Shown: positions 10,037 to 21,562 of the stretch, piece after piece | Layout: every line of letters begins with the position of its first letter | How positions within the stretch are numbered: position 1 is the stretch's first letter | DNA from: Cotesia glomerata | Taxonomy: Eukaryota; Arthropoda; Insecta; Hymenoptera; Braconidae | Assembly (NCBI RefSeq): GCF_020080835.1 | Contig: NC_058166.1 | Coordinates: 15,091,043-15,155,042 of the forward strand | Direction: 5' to 3' | Length of the DNA stretch: 64,000 nucleotides | Translations under genes and position numbers: made by a program | Notes under the pieces: model-generated | Databases searched by the model: none | Seen by the model: the letters and a program-made list of their open reading frames with translations, nothing else | Told to the model about the DNA's origin: nothing

Positions 10037-12691
10037 CAAACAACTGACTTGAGACTTATATCTTAACAGAAGTATATTTGTAGAGTTATTTTTCATTAAC
10101 ATGCAAGTGTTATTTCTTAACGATAATTTTTATTGGATAGTTTGCGTGAGAATAATGTTACCGGTATAATAAGTATTTTTAAAAATTATTCAGGTGTTAT
10201 TATTACTAAAAAAAACGCAGTCATTCTTGATTTACGTAATTGTCTGAGAGCATATGAGATATAAAAAATTATGTAATCAATACCAAAAGGATTTTTTTTT
10301 CTGTCTGTCCTCGTAATGATAACCAGGTAATTCATCATTTCAATGAATATCAACATTTAATTGTATGTCTAAATACAGTCTATAACTCGACTATATTTCT
10401 AAAATAAATTCATTTATGATATAATTTATTTTTAATGTTAATTAGTGTTTTATCAGTTGTCAAAAGTTTTACAATATGTACCGAGTATGAGGTGAAGTAT
10501 ATTATTTTTTTTTTTTTAGATATCCAGTTGGTTGTTTTACACAGCGGATATAAATTGACAAGTTCATAATTGAAAATTCAGGTCAGCAGAAAAATTATTC
10601 GACATAATAATGTACAAATAATATGAATGCATGCTTTTAAATCGATTGAATTTGAAGAATTCTCTGGTGAATTAAAATATGAATATGCAGAAAATTATTA
10701 ATAGTCCCAGAAGAATTAACATGATTATCTAGATAGAAATTTATACTTTGGATCATAGAACTATTTGTTGATTTTTAATAAATGTGACTTTTATGTTTTC
10801 AAAATTATGTTAATTGATAATAAATTTCAGAAATTATTATTTAATTAATTATATTGAACTCGAAATAAATTATTAAATCGTAAGAAAATTATTTAAGTAT
10901 GACAAAAGAAAAAATGATCAAAAGGAAATGAGTCTTGAATTGAAGAAATTGAAGAAAAGTACGAACAATTCCTTGATAGTTTGCAATTTAATATTTTTTT
11001 TCGAGTTCAATGTGATTTATTTAAAAATTTGTATAATAAATAACACGCTCAGTTTGAAATTATTAATTTGGTATGTCTGTAAATATTTTAATTAACAAAA
11101 TACGAAGGAAAAATTTTTAAAATTAAACTTACATCTATTCAATTATTTATTATAACTTCCATAAAATTGATGACATGTCACCGAAAACTGTTAAATTTTT
11201 GTGTTTTATGTCTTTAAAAAATTATTCTATTGATACACAGAATAATATTTTGTCCAACTTGCGCGATAAGTTGTCGATTTTCGGTGAGTTACAAATACAA
11301 AGTTGGGCTGAAGGTCCCTCAGAAGAAAGAAAAAAATTAAAATTTCTATAAGTAAAAAAATTTTGAATAATAGCAGTAACTTTAGAAGAATTGATGGTAA
11401 TTATTTACAAGTGGGGTCAACTCCATTTTGCTCTATGTTAGGCCATAAAAATTTTTTTTTTCAAATGGATCTATTTTTTTTTTCAAATTGTTCGTTTTTT
11501 TATGTATTTTTCAAAAAAAAATATATCAAAAAAGATAAAATAGACATTTTATCCAAAAACATGAAAGCTAATATTTTCTCCAATTTTTAAAGGCAAAAAA
11601 ACTATCGAAATCTTTATTTTTTCCTTTCATGATATTTTTTATCATAAATGCACCGTAAAAACAAAAAGAATCAAAAAAAAATTTTTTTTAATGTTCATTT
11701 TTAACTTAGTTATGACCCAAAATAGGGCTGATCACCCTATTTGTAAATAATTATCGAATTGAGATGGGTGCGAATTGAATTAATCAATTATTTTTATCCA
11801 AATTTAAATACTTATATTGAAAAATTTAGTTAAAATTTCACTTTTTGAGTGTTGATACTTCGATTGTTTTTTTTACTTATTTTCCATTCTTTTTTTAACT
11901 TTAGTAAGATATTACTCATCCCGCAGGAATAACAAAAAAAAATCTCTTAAATCAAAAAATTCTCGGACCTTAAGTTAATTTATGAAACAAGAAAAAATGT
12001 TCTTAAAACGTGATTAATTTCTTGGTTAAAGAAAGTTATATTTTAATAAAATTCTCCACCGAAGAATTTTTTCTTTCTGTGTAAGGTTCTATGTCATATT
12101 ACCAATAGAAAATTTGTTTTTGAATATTAACATAGTTACTAGTTACTAGTTAATTATGATTTATGAGTAATACTTAACTTAAGAAATCAATCTGTTAAAA
12201 AAATTTTAAATGCTTGTTTTACATTATGTTATTACATAATTTACACCAACAATATTTATTTTCTAAGATTTCTTTATTAATTGACATAAAAAAATTTTTT
12301 TACAATCACTATAACGACTGGATGCTCCGTGTACTACTTGTAAACAATACCACAATGATATTTTTACACGTTGGTTAATACCGTCTCGAACCGCGAAAAG
12401 AAATCTTTGCGGTTAGCGTTTCAACTCCAGACAATTAATAAATAATAAAATATCTCTCTCAGTATCTAATATCTAGAATCAACTCTTCGCTCAAATGATT
12501 TACTACAACAACATAATATATTTTCTCGTTAAATCTTGAAATTTTTAATTCTTAAGTTCATAATTGAGAGAGATTTTATTAATTTCCGCTTATTGTATTT
12601 ATCTGCATGTTGAAGCTACAGGACTGTATCATCTTGCTGGAATTATTTCTTCCCGTATAAAAACTCAAAAATAAAAATTTTCGTCTTAGTG
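10037..12691. other. AT-rich DNA without recognised genes
   Basis: A 2.6-kb stretch of mostly A/T homopolymers. The 75-codon frame at 11363-11590 is built of F/K/N from T and A runs. A CTTTCTGTGTAA end at 12070-12085 resembles the right terminus of a CACAG-type MITE, but no left partner was found. A small palindrome around 12393-12416 (ACCGCGAAAAG...CTTTGCGGT) was noticed. No splice-flanked exon was seen. Confidence 0.45.
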
Positions 12692-12892
12692 CACTGAGAA
12701 AACGGTTTTTTTGACTCAAATACACAGATTTATTTGAAATGAATCAAAAATATTTATTTGTTAACAAATTTCTTTTATTTTTTATTTCTTTTATTCGTTT
12801 TGGTTTATTTAATTGAATCGACTCATTTATTTCATTCAAATAAAGATTTGTTAACTATTAACAAATCTCGTTTCAAGTAAACTAGAAATTTG

Positions 12893-13015
12893 AATTGCGC
12901 GCTACGCGCGCCCCTAAATTTCAACCAATAATGAATCGTGGCCCGTTTTTTGCGAGTTTCGACCTTTGACTAACTTCAAGACTTTCATCTATTTTATAAT
13001 ATAGGAAGGATTACG
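12893..13015. repeat. short GCGCGCTACGCGCGC repeat, copy 1
   Basis: It starts with the near-perfect palindrome GCGCGCTACGCGCGC, then CCCCTAAATTT and AACCAATAA. A similar block of about 120 bp lies at 26141-26270. The palindrome is a striking CpG-rich island in AT-rich DNA. Element class unknown. Confidence 0.6.
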
Positions 13016-13028
13016 CTTGGTGTCGCTC

Positions 13029-13158
13029 AGTGCTGCCAATGTGCGGGTAATTACCCGTTTTTCGGGTAAATTTATTCTTTGCGGATAATTCCTCGGGTAA
13101 TCTAAAAGAACGGGTAAAACCGGGTAATACAAAATTAAAAAGAAAATGGGATTTTTTT
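13029..13158. repeat. possible hAT-type end with GGGTAA words
   Basis: CAGTGCTGCCAATGTGCGGG resembles termini of hAT elements. After it come repeated GGGTAA/TTACCCG words (about 13045-13125). No matching right end was found before the next element starts at about 13160, so this would be a truncated copy. Low certainty. Confidence 0.35.
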
Positions 13159-13159
13159 T

Positions 13160-13678
13160 GCACGCCTCATAGCGCGAAGCGCGTGAGGTTGTGCTTTATA
13201 CTCGACTCGTCAAGGTCAAGCAATTTTGTGATCTTTAAATGTCTCTATCACAACCATATTACACTTATACAATAATATAAGTAGATGTACACGGAGAAAA
13301 CACTTAAATTAAACCATCTTTTACTTTCTAAAATCATTTCATGTTGCTATTTTGAAAAAAAAAAAAACGTTTTGAAAAAAATTTTACGTGGACGTCCGGA
13401 TGTCACCCCATTTTGGATGTACCAATGATTACTCCCGAACAAATTGATATTTCAAGACCGGACCTTTTTTATTAGTTTACGAATGCGATGAACTGGGTCC
13501 GTATTTCATATCAGTAGCCTAGTTTACGTATTTTTTTTTAAAATTGAATTTGTATTAAAATTTATTACGATATAACCGTACAAAGACAAACGAATTTTTC
13601 TTATTTGTCACGTGAAAACTATGGCGCCACTTGATAAAGCTAGATTTTTTTAGACTGCGTGCGCATATAACAAGAATA
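13160..13678 (+). mobile_element. GCACGCCTCATA-type element fragment, copy A
   Basis: It begins GCACGCCTCATAGCGCGAAG, followed by CGTGAGGTTGTGC, and contains ACGTGGACGTCCGGATG and CCAATGATTACTCCCGAAC. Most of it recurs at 35260-35620 and its right part at 49150-49430. No conserved ORF spans the block: the 62-codon frame seen in the 35-kb copy is broken here by small changes. Nested inside 12692-16705. Confidence 0.7.
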
Positions 13679-13680
13679 AA

Positions 13681-14507
13681 GTTTGGAAAATCCAAAAGTG
13701 CACGACTCATAATGCTCATTTAATTATGAAATATAAAAAAAAAAAAAATATCCAATTATTTGTCAATAAATAACGAAAAAAAAACACATGAGTCGTGCAA
13801 AATAAAAAGAAAAAAAATAATTTAAAAAAAAACAGCTGTACTAGGAAAGTGATGCACAGGCGCCCCTGGTGGAATAAAATGTACATAATATCTATAGATA
13901 TAGATATATTAGCATCCATGTTAATTTTACATGGATATATAGATATACAGTCTTGTAGTTTTCGTTTTTTATTAATTGCAATTAAACGACACTGAATTAA
14001 TTAATCATTCGCATTCAGTGACCTACAATCGTCGATTAGAATTAAAAAAAAAAAATTTAACTCAAATAATGGATTTTTTCACAAGTTACAGTGTTTCCGG
14101 TTTTCACACATGACGGACAGGAAAATTTTTTGACCTATTTTGGTGTTTTTTTCCAATTCTATTGCAGTAAATAAATTTTTAAAAAGTATGAAAATAATTT
14201 CCATTAAATTATCTCGACAATAGTATGCAAAATATCTTGATTCCGTGAACTAACAAGGCTATAATAATAAAAATAGCCGCCAAAATGAGGCGAAAAAAAT
14301 TTTTCGATCGTAAAGCACTCTCTGATGCTTCGCATCATGAGTCGTGCAAAAAAGGGCGCTGATATTAAAAAAAAAAAAAAAATACTCTGTAAGAAATTAC
14401 TTAATTATAATTTTCTTTTTTTTATCAGTTACACAATTTATTTTTTCTTAAAAAATGAATGAGCGTTATGAGGTGTGCACTTTTGGATTTTCCAAACTTT
14501 TTAATTA
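13681..14507. mobile_element. TIR element with TTTGGAAAATCCAAA ends
   Basis: The left end holds TTTGGAAAATCCAAA then AGTGCACGACTCATAA; the right end holds TTATGAGGTGTGCAC then TTTTGGATTTTCCAAA. The same end appears at 37357-37386, 41191-41223 and 51708-51742. Two internal ATGAGTCGTGCAAAA motifs (13789 and 14337) show that a second end type is nested or duplicated inside. No transposase frame was seen. Confidence 0.72.
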
Positions 14508-15423
14508 TAATCTTATTATGGTGGTATAATTTATCATCACATAATTTATTATCACATAGTTTATATGATATTAAAGTAAGCCGTCACTTGACAATTTTTT
14601 AATTTTATTTAACAAAAAAATTTTTAGAAAAAGTTATTTTTAAAAAATTAGATTTTTAATTTATTAAAATTTGTACATGTCAACTTTTTTCCCATAATTT
14701 ATTTCAATAAAAAATTCTAAAAATTATTAAATATCAGCTACATTAATTTTCATATAGTTTTATTTAGAAGTCTCAAGGGCATCATCTTCTGAGACTGAAA
14801 AAATTTAATAGTTTTAATCAATAGTTTTCTATATTTTTATTTTATTTATTATAAATTTATAAAATTTAAAAATACCAATTTATTGATTTCAATTATTTAT
14901 GTATCCTCATAATACGATTGTTAGCACCAAAGAAATCAACAGACTCGGTAGAGTCTGGCGCCAAGTTCCGTTCTCAAGCCAGACTACCGAGTGTGTATAT
15001 ACCGTAAGCAGAACGGTTATTTGAGGTTACAAATTTTTTTTCAAATTTATTTTGATTTTTTTTTTTATATGATATTTTATAATAGTAGTTCATGCTTTTT
15101 ATTACGCGTATTACTTGATTATTATCAATTATCTTTATAATTTCTATTTAAAATTATTAAAAATAATCAGCACAAACTATAGCGACCCAGATTTTTAGAT
15201 TTTAACTTTTTGCTTATGTAAAAAGCGGACGGCCAGAGACTAAAAAATATAAGAATGCATGCTAATCTTATAATAGATGGGAAACTACAGTGAAAAAAAG
15301 ATATTTGACAGCTTGCAATTACACACGCCAGGCGGCGCAAGAATAACTTTTACATGAACTATTGCTCAAAGGGAATAGTTTGCCACCGGAAATGTATTAA
15401 ATTAAAATTGTCAATTTTTATTA
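14508..15423. other. AT-rich DNA inside the nest, one hairpin
   Basis: No gene is visible. At 14943-14992 ACTCGGTAGAGTCTGGC is followed after about 18 bases by GCCAGACTACCGAGT, an almost perfect 15-bp hairpin in sequence otherwise free of structure. TTATTTTAAAAA-type runs fill the remainder. Confidence 0.5.
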
Positions 15424-15655
15424 TAATTACAAAAAATACTGAAATCCGAACAAAAACAGTTTCACTGTAAAAAAATCGCGCCAAGTCCACGTTCATAAGA
15501 CTATTAAGAAAAAAAAATTTTATTTCTTTACAAAAAGATATAAAATAAAAAATTAAAAAATCCAAGATACCGATATGGTTGTATATGATTTTCGGAAATT
15601 AAAAAAAATTTTTTTGTAAATTTAAAAATTAAAAGAAACCAATTTTGGAACGTAC

Positions 15656-16292
15656 TTGGTGTGCATGATTGTGTACTTTATTTTTTTTTAAAAGTCCTAG
15701 TAGATAGATTTTAGGAATTTCATAAAAAGTGAAATATTTTGTAACCACGCACACTAAATGTGAACATATCACACCATATCGACGTTCACTAAATTGGCTG
15801 AATATAAAATCACGAAGACTGTATTATCTGGCTTGTTTATTTTTCAAATTAATAACGACGGGTGAACCGAAGTTTCTACGTAGATTATTCATAGAAGAAG
15901 ATCCTGAAATTAGGCGATCAGATAGGCTGGCAGCTAAGAATAATATTTCCTTTAAGATGCCAAATTTTGCTACTACGTCCTATGAGCATTCATTTGTAAT
16001 AACAGCTATTCGGTTATGGAACGACTTACCTTCTGAGATTGTAAATGCTCTTAGTTTGGAGACTTTCAAAATTAAATTGTTCGATTTTCTAATGAGTAAC
16101 GAATAGTTAGAAATTAGTATGCTGGAAAATAACATAATATTGTGATGTATATAAAAATTTGGATTTACACTCTTGTTTTAATTGCAATCTGTTTTATGTA
16201 CTCTATCAATGCTTCAAAATTTATTGTACTTATTTGAACATTATCTTTGTATGTAAAATTTGCCATTCGGCTTAACGCCTTGGCATTAAAAC

Positions 16293-16327
<35 letters not shown>

Positions 16328-16329
16328 AT
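15656..16329 (+). mobile_element. 5'-truncated LINE (Jockey/CR1-like), fragment 1
   Basis: The fragment contains the C-terminal coding remnant 15729-16106, a 3' UTR and an AAAT-type tail (16290-16329). The UTR end reads GCTTAACGCCTTGGCATT; the same end in reverse (AATGCCAAGGCAAGAG) lies at 19567, so both belong to one family. Truncation at the 5' end fits target-primed reverse transcription. Confidence 0.8.
15729..16106 (+). pseudogene. LINE reverse-transcriptase ORF2, C-terminal remnant
   Basis: About 125 residues are open up to TAG at 16104-16106. The protein has the pattern typical of the region after the reverse-transcriptase core in Jockey/CR1-like non-LTR elements: HITPYRRSLNWL, then LACLFFKL, RRSDRLAAKNN, and near the end IRLWNDLPSEIVNA followed by a FK-rich tail. 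Stops lie in frame just upstream and there is no credible initiator, so the polymerase and endonuclease parts are missing. Fragment 3 (22563-22965, minus) and fragment 2a (19763-19930, minus) are relatives. The segment cannot encode an active enzyme. Confidence 0.85.
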
Positions 16330-16330
16330 A
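16290..16330 (+). repeat. (AAAT)n LINE tail
   Basis: The repeated AAAT/TAAA tail of LINE fragment 1 lies immediately before the right fold-back arm. Confidence 0.9.
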
Positions 16331-16705
16331 CGTTCCAAAATTGTTTCTTTTAATTTTTAAATTTACAAAAAAATTTTTTTTAATTTCCGAAAATCATATA
16401 CAACCATATCGGTATCTTGGATTTTTTAATTTTTTATTTTATATCTTTTTGTAAAGAAATAAAATTTGTTTTTCTTAATAGTCTTATGACCGTGGACTTG
16501 GCACGATTTTTTTACAGTGAAACTGTTTTTTGCTCGGATATTTGTTAACTATAAACAAATCTGGATTTCATTCAAATATACTATAACTTTGTCTCAAATA
16601 AATAAATTTATTTGTATCAAATAAATATTTCTGGTGATATTTAAATAAGAGATTTATTTATAGTTAACGAGCCTCATTTCATTTAAATGAATCGTTTTCT
16701 CAGTG

Positions 16706-17159
16706 TGTACTATCAAAATTATGGTACATTTACAACGAGGTCTAGAGCGACGCTAAAACACATCAGTTATAAATAAATTTTGATGTATACATAAAAGTAT
16801 GTGTCCACGGTAAGTCTAGTTAACCCAATCCCTCTTCTGTCTTTTTTTTTATCCAACCTTGCACTCTCACCACCCACCCATCGCGTCCCTCTTCACTGCT
16901 GTTTGAGACAAGTCTTTTGTCCCTTGAATATTTGCAAAGCTTTGTCTTGCTGATGTCCGCATCCGACAACCTGAACATACGCCGCTAATGGTGCATAATA
17001 CAAAATCCTACATACTTTTCATTCTTTCGTAGTGATACACAAACAAACCAAAGGTGAAATTACAAATATCATTGTGCATACATTGTTAAATTTTATTATT
17101 TTTAAGGAATTGTCGATTCACTGATTAATCAAAAATCGTTCGGCTCAAAAACTCGTAAC
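16706..17159. other. single-copy-looking DNA with a pyrimidine-rich patch
   Basis: Positions 16800-17000 are richer in C and T (CCACCCACCCATCGCGTCCC) than the surroundings and match nothing else in the window. No exon with splice sites or start codon was identified. It could be host unique sequence. Confidence 0.4.
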
Positions 17160-17464
17160 GTACACTGAGAGAAAAAATTTCTTTTGAAAAAATGGACAGT
17201 GTTGTGGAAAGAAATTAATTTTTTGAAAATTTTAAACAATTTCATTTTTTAGCTAAAGAAATAAAAATTTTTAGCACAATAATTTTTTTTGTAGAGAAAA
17301 AGTTTTTTTGATTTGGAAAAAAAAATCGTAGATAGACAACTTGCGAATTTTCATCCAAAATTGTTTTTTCCCAAATTTTTACTGTAAGAAAAATTTTTAG
17401 TTCTTTGGCTAAGAAATAAAATTATCTAAAATTTTAAATAAATTAATTTTTGCTATGATATTGT
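17160..17464. repeat. dispersed AT-rich repeat block, second copy
   Basis: This is the counterpart of 530-858: AGAAAAAATTT, TTTTCATCCAAAATTG and AAATAAATTAATTT in the same order. It opens with ACACTGAGAGAAAAAATTTC, which looks like a CACTG-type MITE end, and lies about 100 bp before a Helitron in the same relative orientation. Confidence 0.55.
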
Positions 17465-17564
17465 TCATTAAAAAAAAAATAATTTATTTATTATTATTAA
17501 TTAAAGACTAATACTTGTTCATTAATTTCAATCTTCATCTTTGTCTCTGATAATTAAAATAATA

Positions 17565-17775
17565 CTAGGAAACTTGCAATCACTATGTGACTGCTGTGAT
17601 TTATGAACCATAAATAAATAAAATTTTGCTTTATTAAATAATGACTTTTGTTAAATTGCACTGTACTTTCTTAAATATTGAAGTTTTTAAAAATATAAGC
17701 TCATCCCGATGTTACGCTCATCAAGAGTTTTCATTTGAGTACCCACATGCATTTTTTATATATTTTATATATATA

Positions 17776-17828
<53 letters not shown>

Positions 17829-18644
17829 TATAAAATAAATGAAAAATTGATGTGGGTACTCAAAAGAAAGGTCTCGATGAGGGTAATATCGAGATGAGCT
17901 TATATCTTTAAAAATGCCATTAGTTGACAAGATACTATGTCATTTCTTAATTATTGACGTTTTTAAAGATATAAGCTCACCTCGACGTTACACTCATCAA
18001 GACCTTTCATTTGAGTACCCACATGCATTTTGATATATTTTTCATATATAAATATATATAATATACATAAATATAGAAAATATATAAAAAATTGATGTGG
18101 GTACTCAAATGAAAGGTCTCGATAAGTGTAATGTCGGGGTTAGCTTATATCTTTAAAAATGTTAATAGTTCACAAAATACACGGTCATTTCTTAATTATT
18201 GACATTTTTAAAGATATAAGCCCATCCTGATGCTACACTCATCGAGACCTTTCATTTGAGTACCCACATGGCATTTTTTATATATTTTATATGTATGGTA
18301 TTTGTGAAATATATAAATATATAAAATATATGAAAAATTGATGTGGGTACTCAAATGAAAGGTTTTGATGAGTGCAATGTCGGGATGAGCTTATATCTTT
18401 AAAAATGTCAATGGTGCGCAAAATACAAGGTCATTTCTTAATTATGTATCTAGAGATAGAGAATTTTTGAATGCAGCCTAAATACTTATCATAAATTAAC
18501 TATCGGTGAGAATAACCTATTCTTGAAAAGGTACAAATTCAAATCAAGACCTTTGTAATGACACTAAATTTCACTAAAAAAAACCAATTTTATCATTTGA
18601 CTATCCTGGACACAAAATTTTTCTTATTCTCTTAATAACATAGA
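17565..18644 (-). mobile_element. non-autonomous Helitron, second copy
   Basis: The minus strand starts TCTATGTTATTAAGAG at 18644 and ends with the hairpin GCAGTCACATAGTGATTGC, a short spacer and CTAG at 17565. The flanks are A before the 5' end and T after CTAG, the expected insertion between A and T. Three palindromic satellite units (about 17680-17920, 17955-18165, 18200-18410) each have a TA-rich centre. The first centre has expanded to a TA microsatellite (17787-17822), which also creates meaningless IYIYIY reading frames. Confidence 0.87.
17787..17822. repeat. (TA)n microsatellite
   Basis: A TA dinucleotide run at the palindrome centre of a Helitron satellite unit. The matching position in the Helitron at 60138 lies within an expanded run. 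Confidence 0.95.
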
Positions 18645-19540
18645 TTACTTTAATTATTTCTATCAAACAAGATTTTGTATTAGCTTGATTTTTTTGCATT
18701 TTTTGTATCGTCATCACAAGAAAATCGTTAAAACTGTACATGTGCTATCTTTGATACCTATTTTTTTATTGCAACATTCTCTTGATGTTTCTTTTGCATT
18801 ACAAGGACTACTAAGAGCAGCTGCTTTATCTACTCTCTATAGTCGTCTGCATGACTCTTCAGACAGACATTCTTACGCTGAGTCAAGGACAAGGGTGTCA
18901 TCTCAACCACTTTTCTTCACCACTTTCGAAAGCGCTACAAAACGTGCGGAGTCTAACAATTGAAGCGTAACGTGCTATCTCACCCTCGCCAATGACAATC
19001 TTTGGATTTTTTTTAAGTACATCTAATATAAAATTTTTAAAAGTTTGTAAAAAATTACAAACTTTCTTATTAAAGTATAAATTGATGAGAAAAATATCTA
19101 ATATATAATTGACGCTCAAGAACTCTCTTAATATTTCTACTGGCTTCAAGTTTTAATGTGCAAAAAATATTTTTTTAGAGTCTATTGTGAACCGTAATAT
19201 TCTTAATGCTTGAAATGAAGTTTGCGAAATGATTTTCAGAGTTAAAGAAAATTGAAATAAAGTTTGATAGTTTATTTGGCGCTGAAGTATGCATGAACGG
19301 GAATACAAACTATCCACCCTTCGTATAGATTATTACCACGAGGCTAAGGAATTGAGGTCTGCTTTAACATTCCTGCTCTAGTTTTCTTAAAAAAAGAAAG
19401 ATAAAAATGTACTAAATACCTATATTTACAATACTCAATCACATATTTTGATTTTTGAAGGTTGAAGGTTACAACTGAAGAATTAATTTATTATCTATTA
19501 TTGATATATATAAAAGATATCCATATATATAGTCACTTAT
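18645..19540. other. unassigned sequence, possibly single copy
   Basis: The sequence is more complex than average and repeats nowhere else in the window. A 92-codon plus frame (18685-18963) and an 83-codon minus frame (18898-19149) overlap in the GC-richer part, but neither shows a domain or splice context, so no gene is called. Confidence 0.4.
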
Positions 19541-19960
19541 TTATTTATTTATTTATTCAATTTAAATGCCAAGGCAAGAGCCAAATGGCAAAATTATACA
19601 TAGTGTGATTAAAGTACATGTAAAACTATAAACATAGTCATCATATAAGTATAAAAAAACAAATATAAACCACCACGAAAACCACTGATGGATTTGAGCA
19701 ATAAAGTTTTGTACATATCAGTTTATCTATAAATTATGTAGAGTGAATGCAGTCTTTGGTTACTATGTCTCTCTGAGTTCAAGGTCGTAAAAGAATTTGA
19801 ATTCAAATGCTTTGAATTTAAATGCCTCAATGCTAATTGAATTTATGACATCCAATGGTATTTCACGCCAAAGGCGTATTGATGATATTAAGAAAGAGTG
19901 TTCATATTTTTTATTTTTTTTAATTCCAAATACATTCTATAGAGGTGAGGGTAACACCTG
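19541..19960 (-). mobile_element. LINE fragment 2a, 3' end
   Basis: On the minus strand the fragment runs from a decayed coding end to a TTTA/AAAT tail (19541-19556), with the same UTR end (GCCTTGGCATTTAAATTG) as LINE fragment 1. It lies directly downstream of another LINE remnant in the same orientation. Confidence 0.75.
19763..19930 (-). pseudogene. LINE reverse-transcriptase C-terminal remnant (fragment 2a)
   Basis: Translation ending at TAG (19763-19765) contains YEHSFLISSIRLW, REIPLDVINSIS and an FKF-rich tail. This is clearly homologous to YEHSFVITAIRLW, NDLPSEIVNALS in fragment 1. A TAG interrupts the frame just upstream, and the AAAN codons before it look decayed. Only about 50 residues survive, with no enzymatic core. 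The frame was recovered by aligning to fragment 1 and would not be found as an ORF. Confidence 0.75.
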
Positions 19961-20111
19961 TACATAGATTGGAATACAAAAAATCGCATATAATCATTTT
20001 ACAATAATAAACATAATAAACATATACATAGAAATTGCATATAACAAGAGTTTACGTTATCATGATGAATAAGTTCATAAATATTAACTGAGCTATTACA
20101 GTTGGAAACGT

Positions 20112-20459
20112 CTAAGATATATTTACAGATATCCAGCGCCTGAGTTTTTTTTTAATAGTTTTAGACTGTTGATTTAACATTTTCAGATTGTTTGGTAAGA
20201 GATTGTAGTATTTAATCGCTATATAGTATGCATTTTTGTAACTTATATTTTTTTTAATTTTAGGTAACGTTAATTGTCTAGTTCTAGTGTGTATAACTCT
20301 ATCATTAAAGAGTTGTTTACATTCAGTGTAATAATATGTCATAGAATTTAGTATAAAGGCTTGTTTAATATTTAATGGAGTAGTACTATTGTGAGCATAC
20401 GCAAATTTATTAAGTAATTTATTCTGCATTGCAGAAATATTTTTAATCGAATTATCGTA
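20112..20459 (-). pseudogene. LINE reverse-transcriptase C-terminal remnant (fragment 2b, different family)
   Basis: About 105-115 residues are open: ISAMQNKLLNKFAYAHN, then HTRTRQLTLPKIKKN, YYIAIKYYNLLPNNLK and a KKKLRRWI end before the stop at 20112. This is the usual C-terminal layout of a non-LTR retrotransposon polyprotein (H-TR-R-L-LP, then an L/W/YN-LP motif), but it is not close to fragments 1, 2a and 3. The remnant begins where a repeat starting GGAAAGAAATACATTGCGG (20460) abuts, so its 5' part is lost. The methionine at the start of the open frame is internal. The region 19961-20111 would be its 3' UTR. Confidence 0.7.
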
Positions 20460-20759
20460 AGCGGAAAGAAATACATTGCGGATATCACTATGTCACTATG
20501 GGTGTGAACACTATACTGTATGGTTTAGAAGATTTTGATTCGATATAAAAATCGTCAGCATAGATGATTTGGCTATGGTGGGAATAGTAACATCAACAAT
20601 AGTTATAGCTGATACGCCAATGTCACTATGGGCGTCAGACCCATAGTGACTGGCGACATTTACGATGCTCCTGCAGAACAGTCTATCCGTTATTGTTATA
20701 TCTCTTATGCTGATATTAGAGTAGTAACAAAATTAGTTTAATTAATTGAATGGGTTATG
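20460..20759. repeat. dispersed repeat with CACTATGGG words, copy 1
   Basis: It begins GGAAAGAAATACATTGCGG, also present in reverse at 22541-22561. Words such as GTCACTATGGG and its complement (20490-20520, 20620-20650) recur, giving local hairpins. Both copies abut LINE remnants. The ends are not resolved. Confidence 0.5.
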
Positions 20760-21486
20760 CACTGATAGAAGGATTTATTAACTGTTAATAATTTAATTTA
20801 TTTGAAGACAATTATTTAATTTATTAAATTTTAATAAATATTTTTTAACATTAAATAAATATCTATTTGGGTGGAAAGTACATTTGTTAATAGTTAATAA
20901 GTATTTATTAATAGTTAAGAAATATTTATTAACAATTAGTAAATATTTTGTAGAGTGAATTTGTTTCGCTTGCAATTTGCAATGTCATATGATATAAAGA
21001 AAAGATGGCTTACAAATAAAAATCATCTTTATAAATTATTTGCATTAATTATATTACATTATAATAACATTTATTATAAAATACCAAATTTTATCATAGC
21101 TCATAATTATCTTTTATATTTTTAAATATTAAAAACGTTAATTTATTTAGTGAATTTAATTATTATCATGTATTCCAGCTATAGGGTTATAAAAAGTGTC
21201 AAAAGGAAATTGCTATTTTTACTTTTTATTTTAAATAAATATTCGTTAACAGTTAACAAATGTTCATTAACCATTAATAAATATTTTTAACAGTTAATAA
21301 ATTGTACTAAACAAATTACTTATTAACTGTTAATAAATATTTGTTACCTGTTAACAAATATTTATTAACATTTAATAAATAATTTATAAACTGTTAATAA
21401 ATATTTATTAAATCCTGTGATGTTAAAAAATCATTTATTAACAGTTAATAAAGCTTATTAAATATAAACTAATCCTTCTATCAGTG
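20760..21486. mobile_element. MITE with CACTGATAGAAGGATTT ends
   Basis: CACTGATAGAAGGATTTATT at the left and CTAATCCTTCTATCAGTG at the right are inverted; TG lies outside both. The interior is packed with TTATTAACTGTTAATAA-like palindromes (20765-20960, 21235-21470). The same ends bound 29771-32347. No coding. Confidence 0.85.
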
Positions 21487-21562
21487 TGTTCGATGAAAAA
21501 TATTTAAAAATTTTGTATTAAACTAGTTTAATGTTACAATTAATTTCAAAGTAGTTTTACTA

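Larger units (their letters stand above)
15424..16548. mobile_element. fold-back pair enclosing a LINE fragment
   Basis: A left arm of about 215 bp (about 15440-15655) and a right arm (about 16330-16545) are nearly identical inverted copies. Both contain CAGTTTCACTGTAAAAAAAT, CCAAGATACCGATATGG and TTTTGGAACGTA or its complement. The space between is filled exactly by a LINE 3' fragment and its tail. The arm junctions read GGAACGTA and TACGTTCC, so the empty element may have been one long palindrome centred on ACGTACGT. Confidence 0.85.
12692..16705. mobile_element. outer TIR element holding a nest of other elements
   Basis: The left end CACTGAGAAAACGGTTTTTT and right end GAATCGTTTTCTCAGTG are inverted. 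Next to both ends are matching TTTATTTGAA and GTTAACTATTAACAAAT-like blocks (12720-12890 and 16545-16700). That leaves about 3.6 kb of later insertions in the middle: a GCGCGC repeat, a hAT-like end, GCACGCCTCATA-type elements and a fold-back containing a LINE piece. The original element was probably only about 350 bp. Confidence 0.7.

Noticed and set aside
18685..18963. 92-codon plus-strand frame as a gene
   Set aside because: No recognisable domain, splice boundary or start context; an overlapping minus frame is also open.
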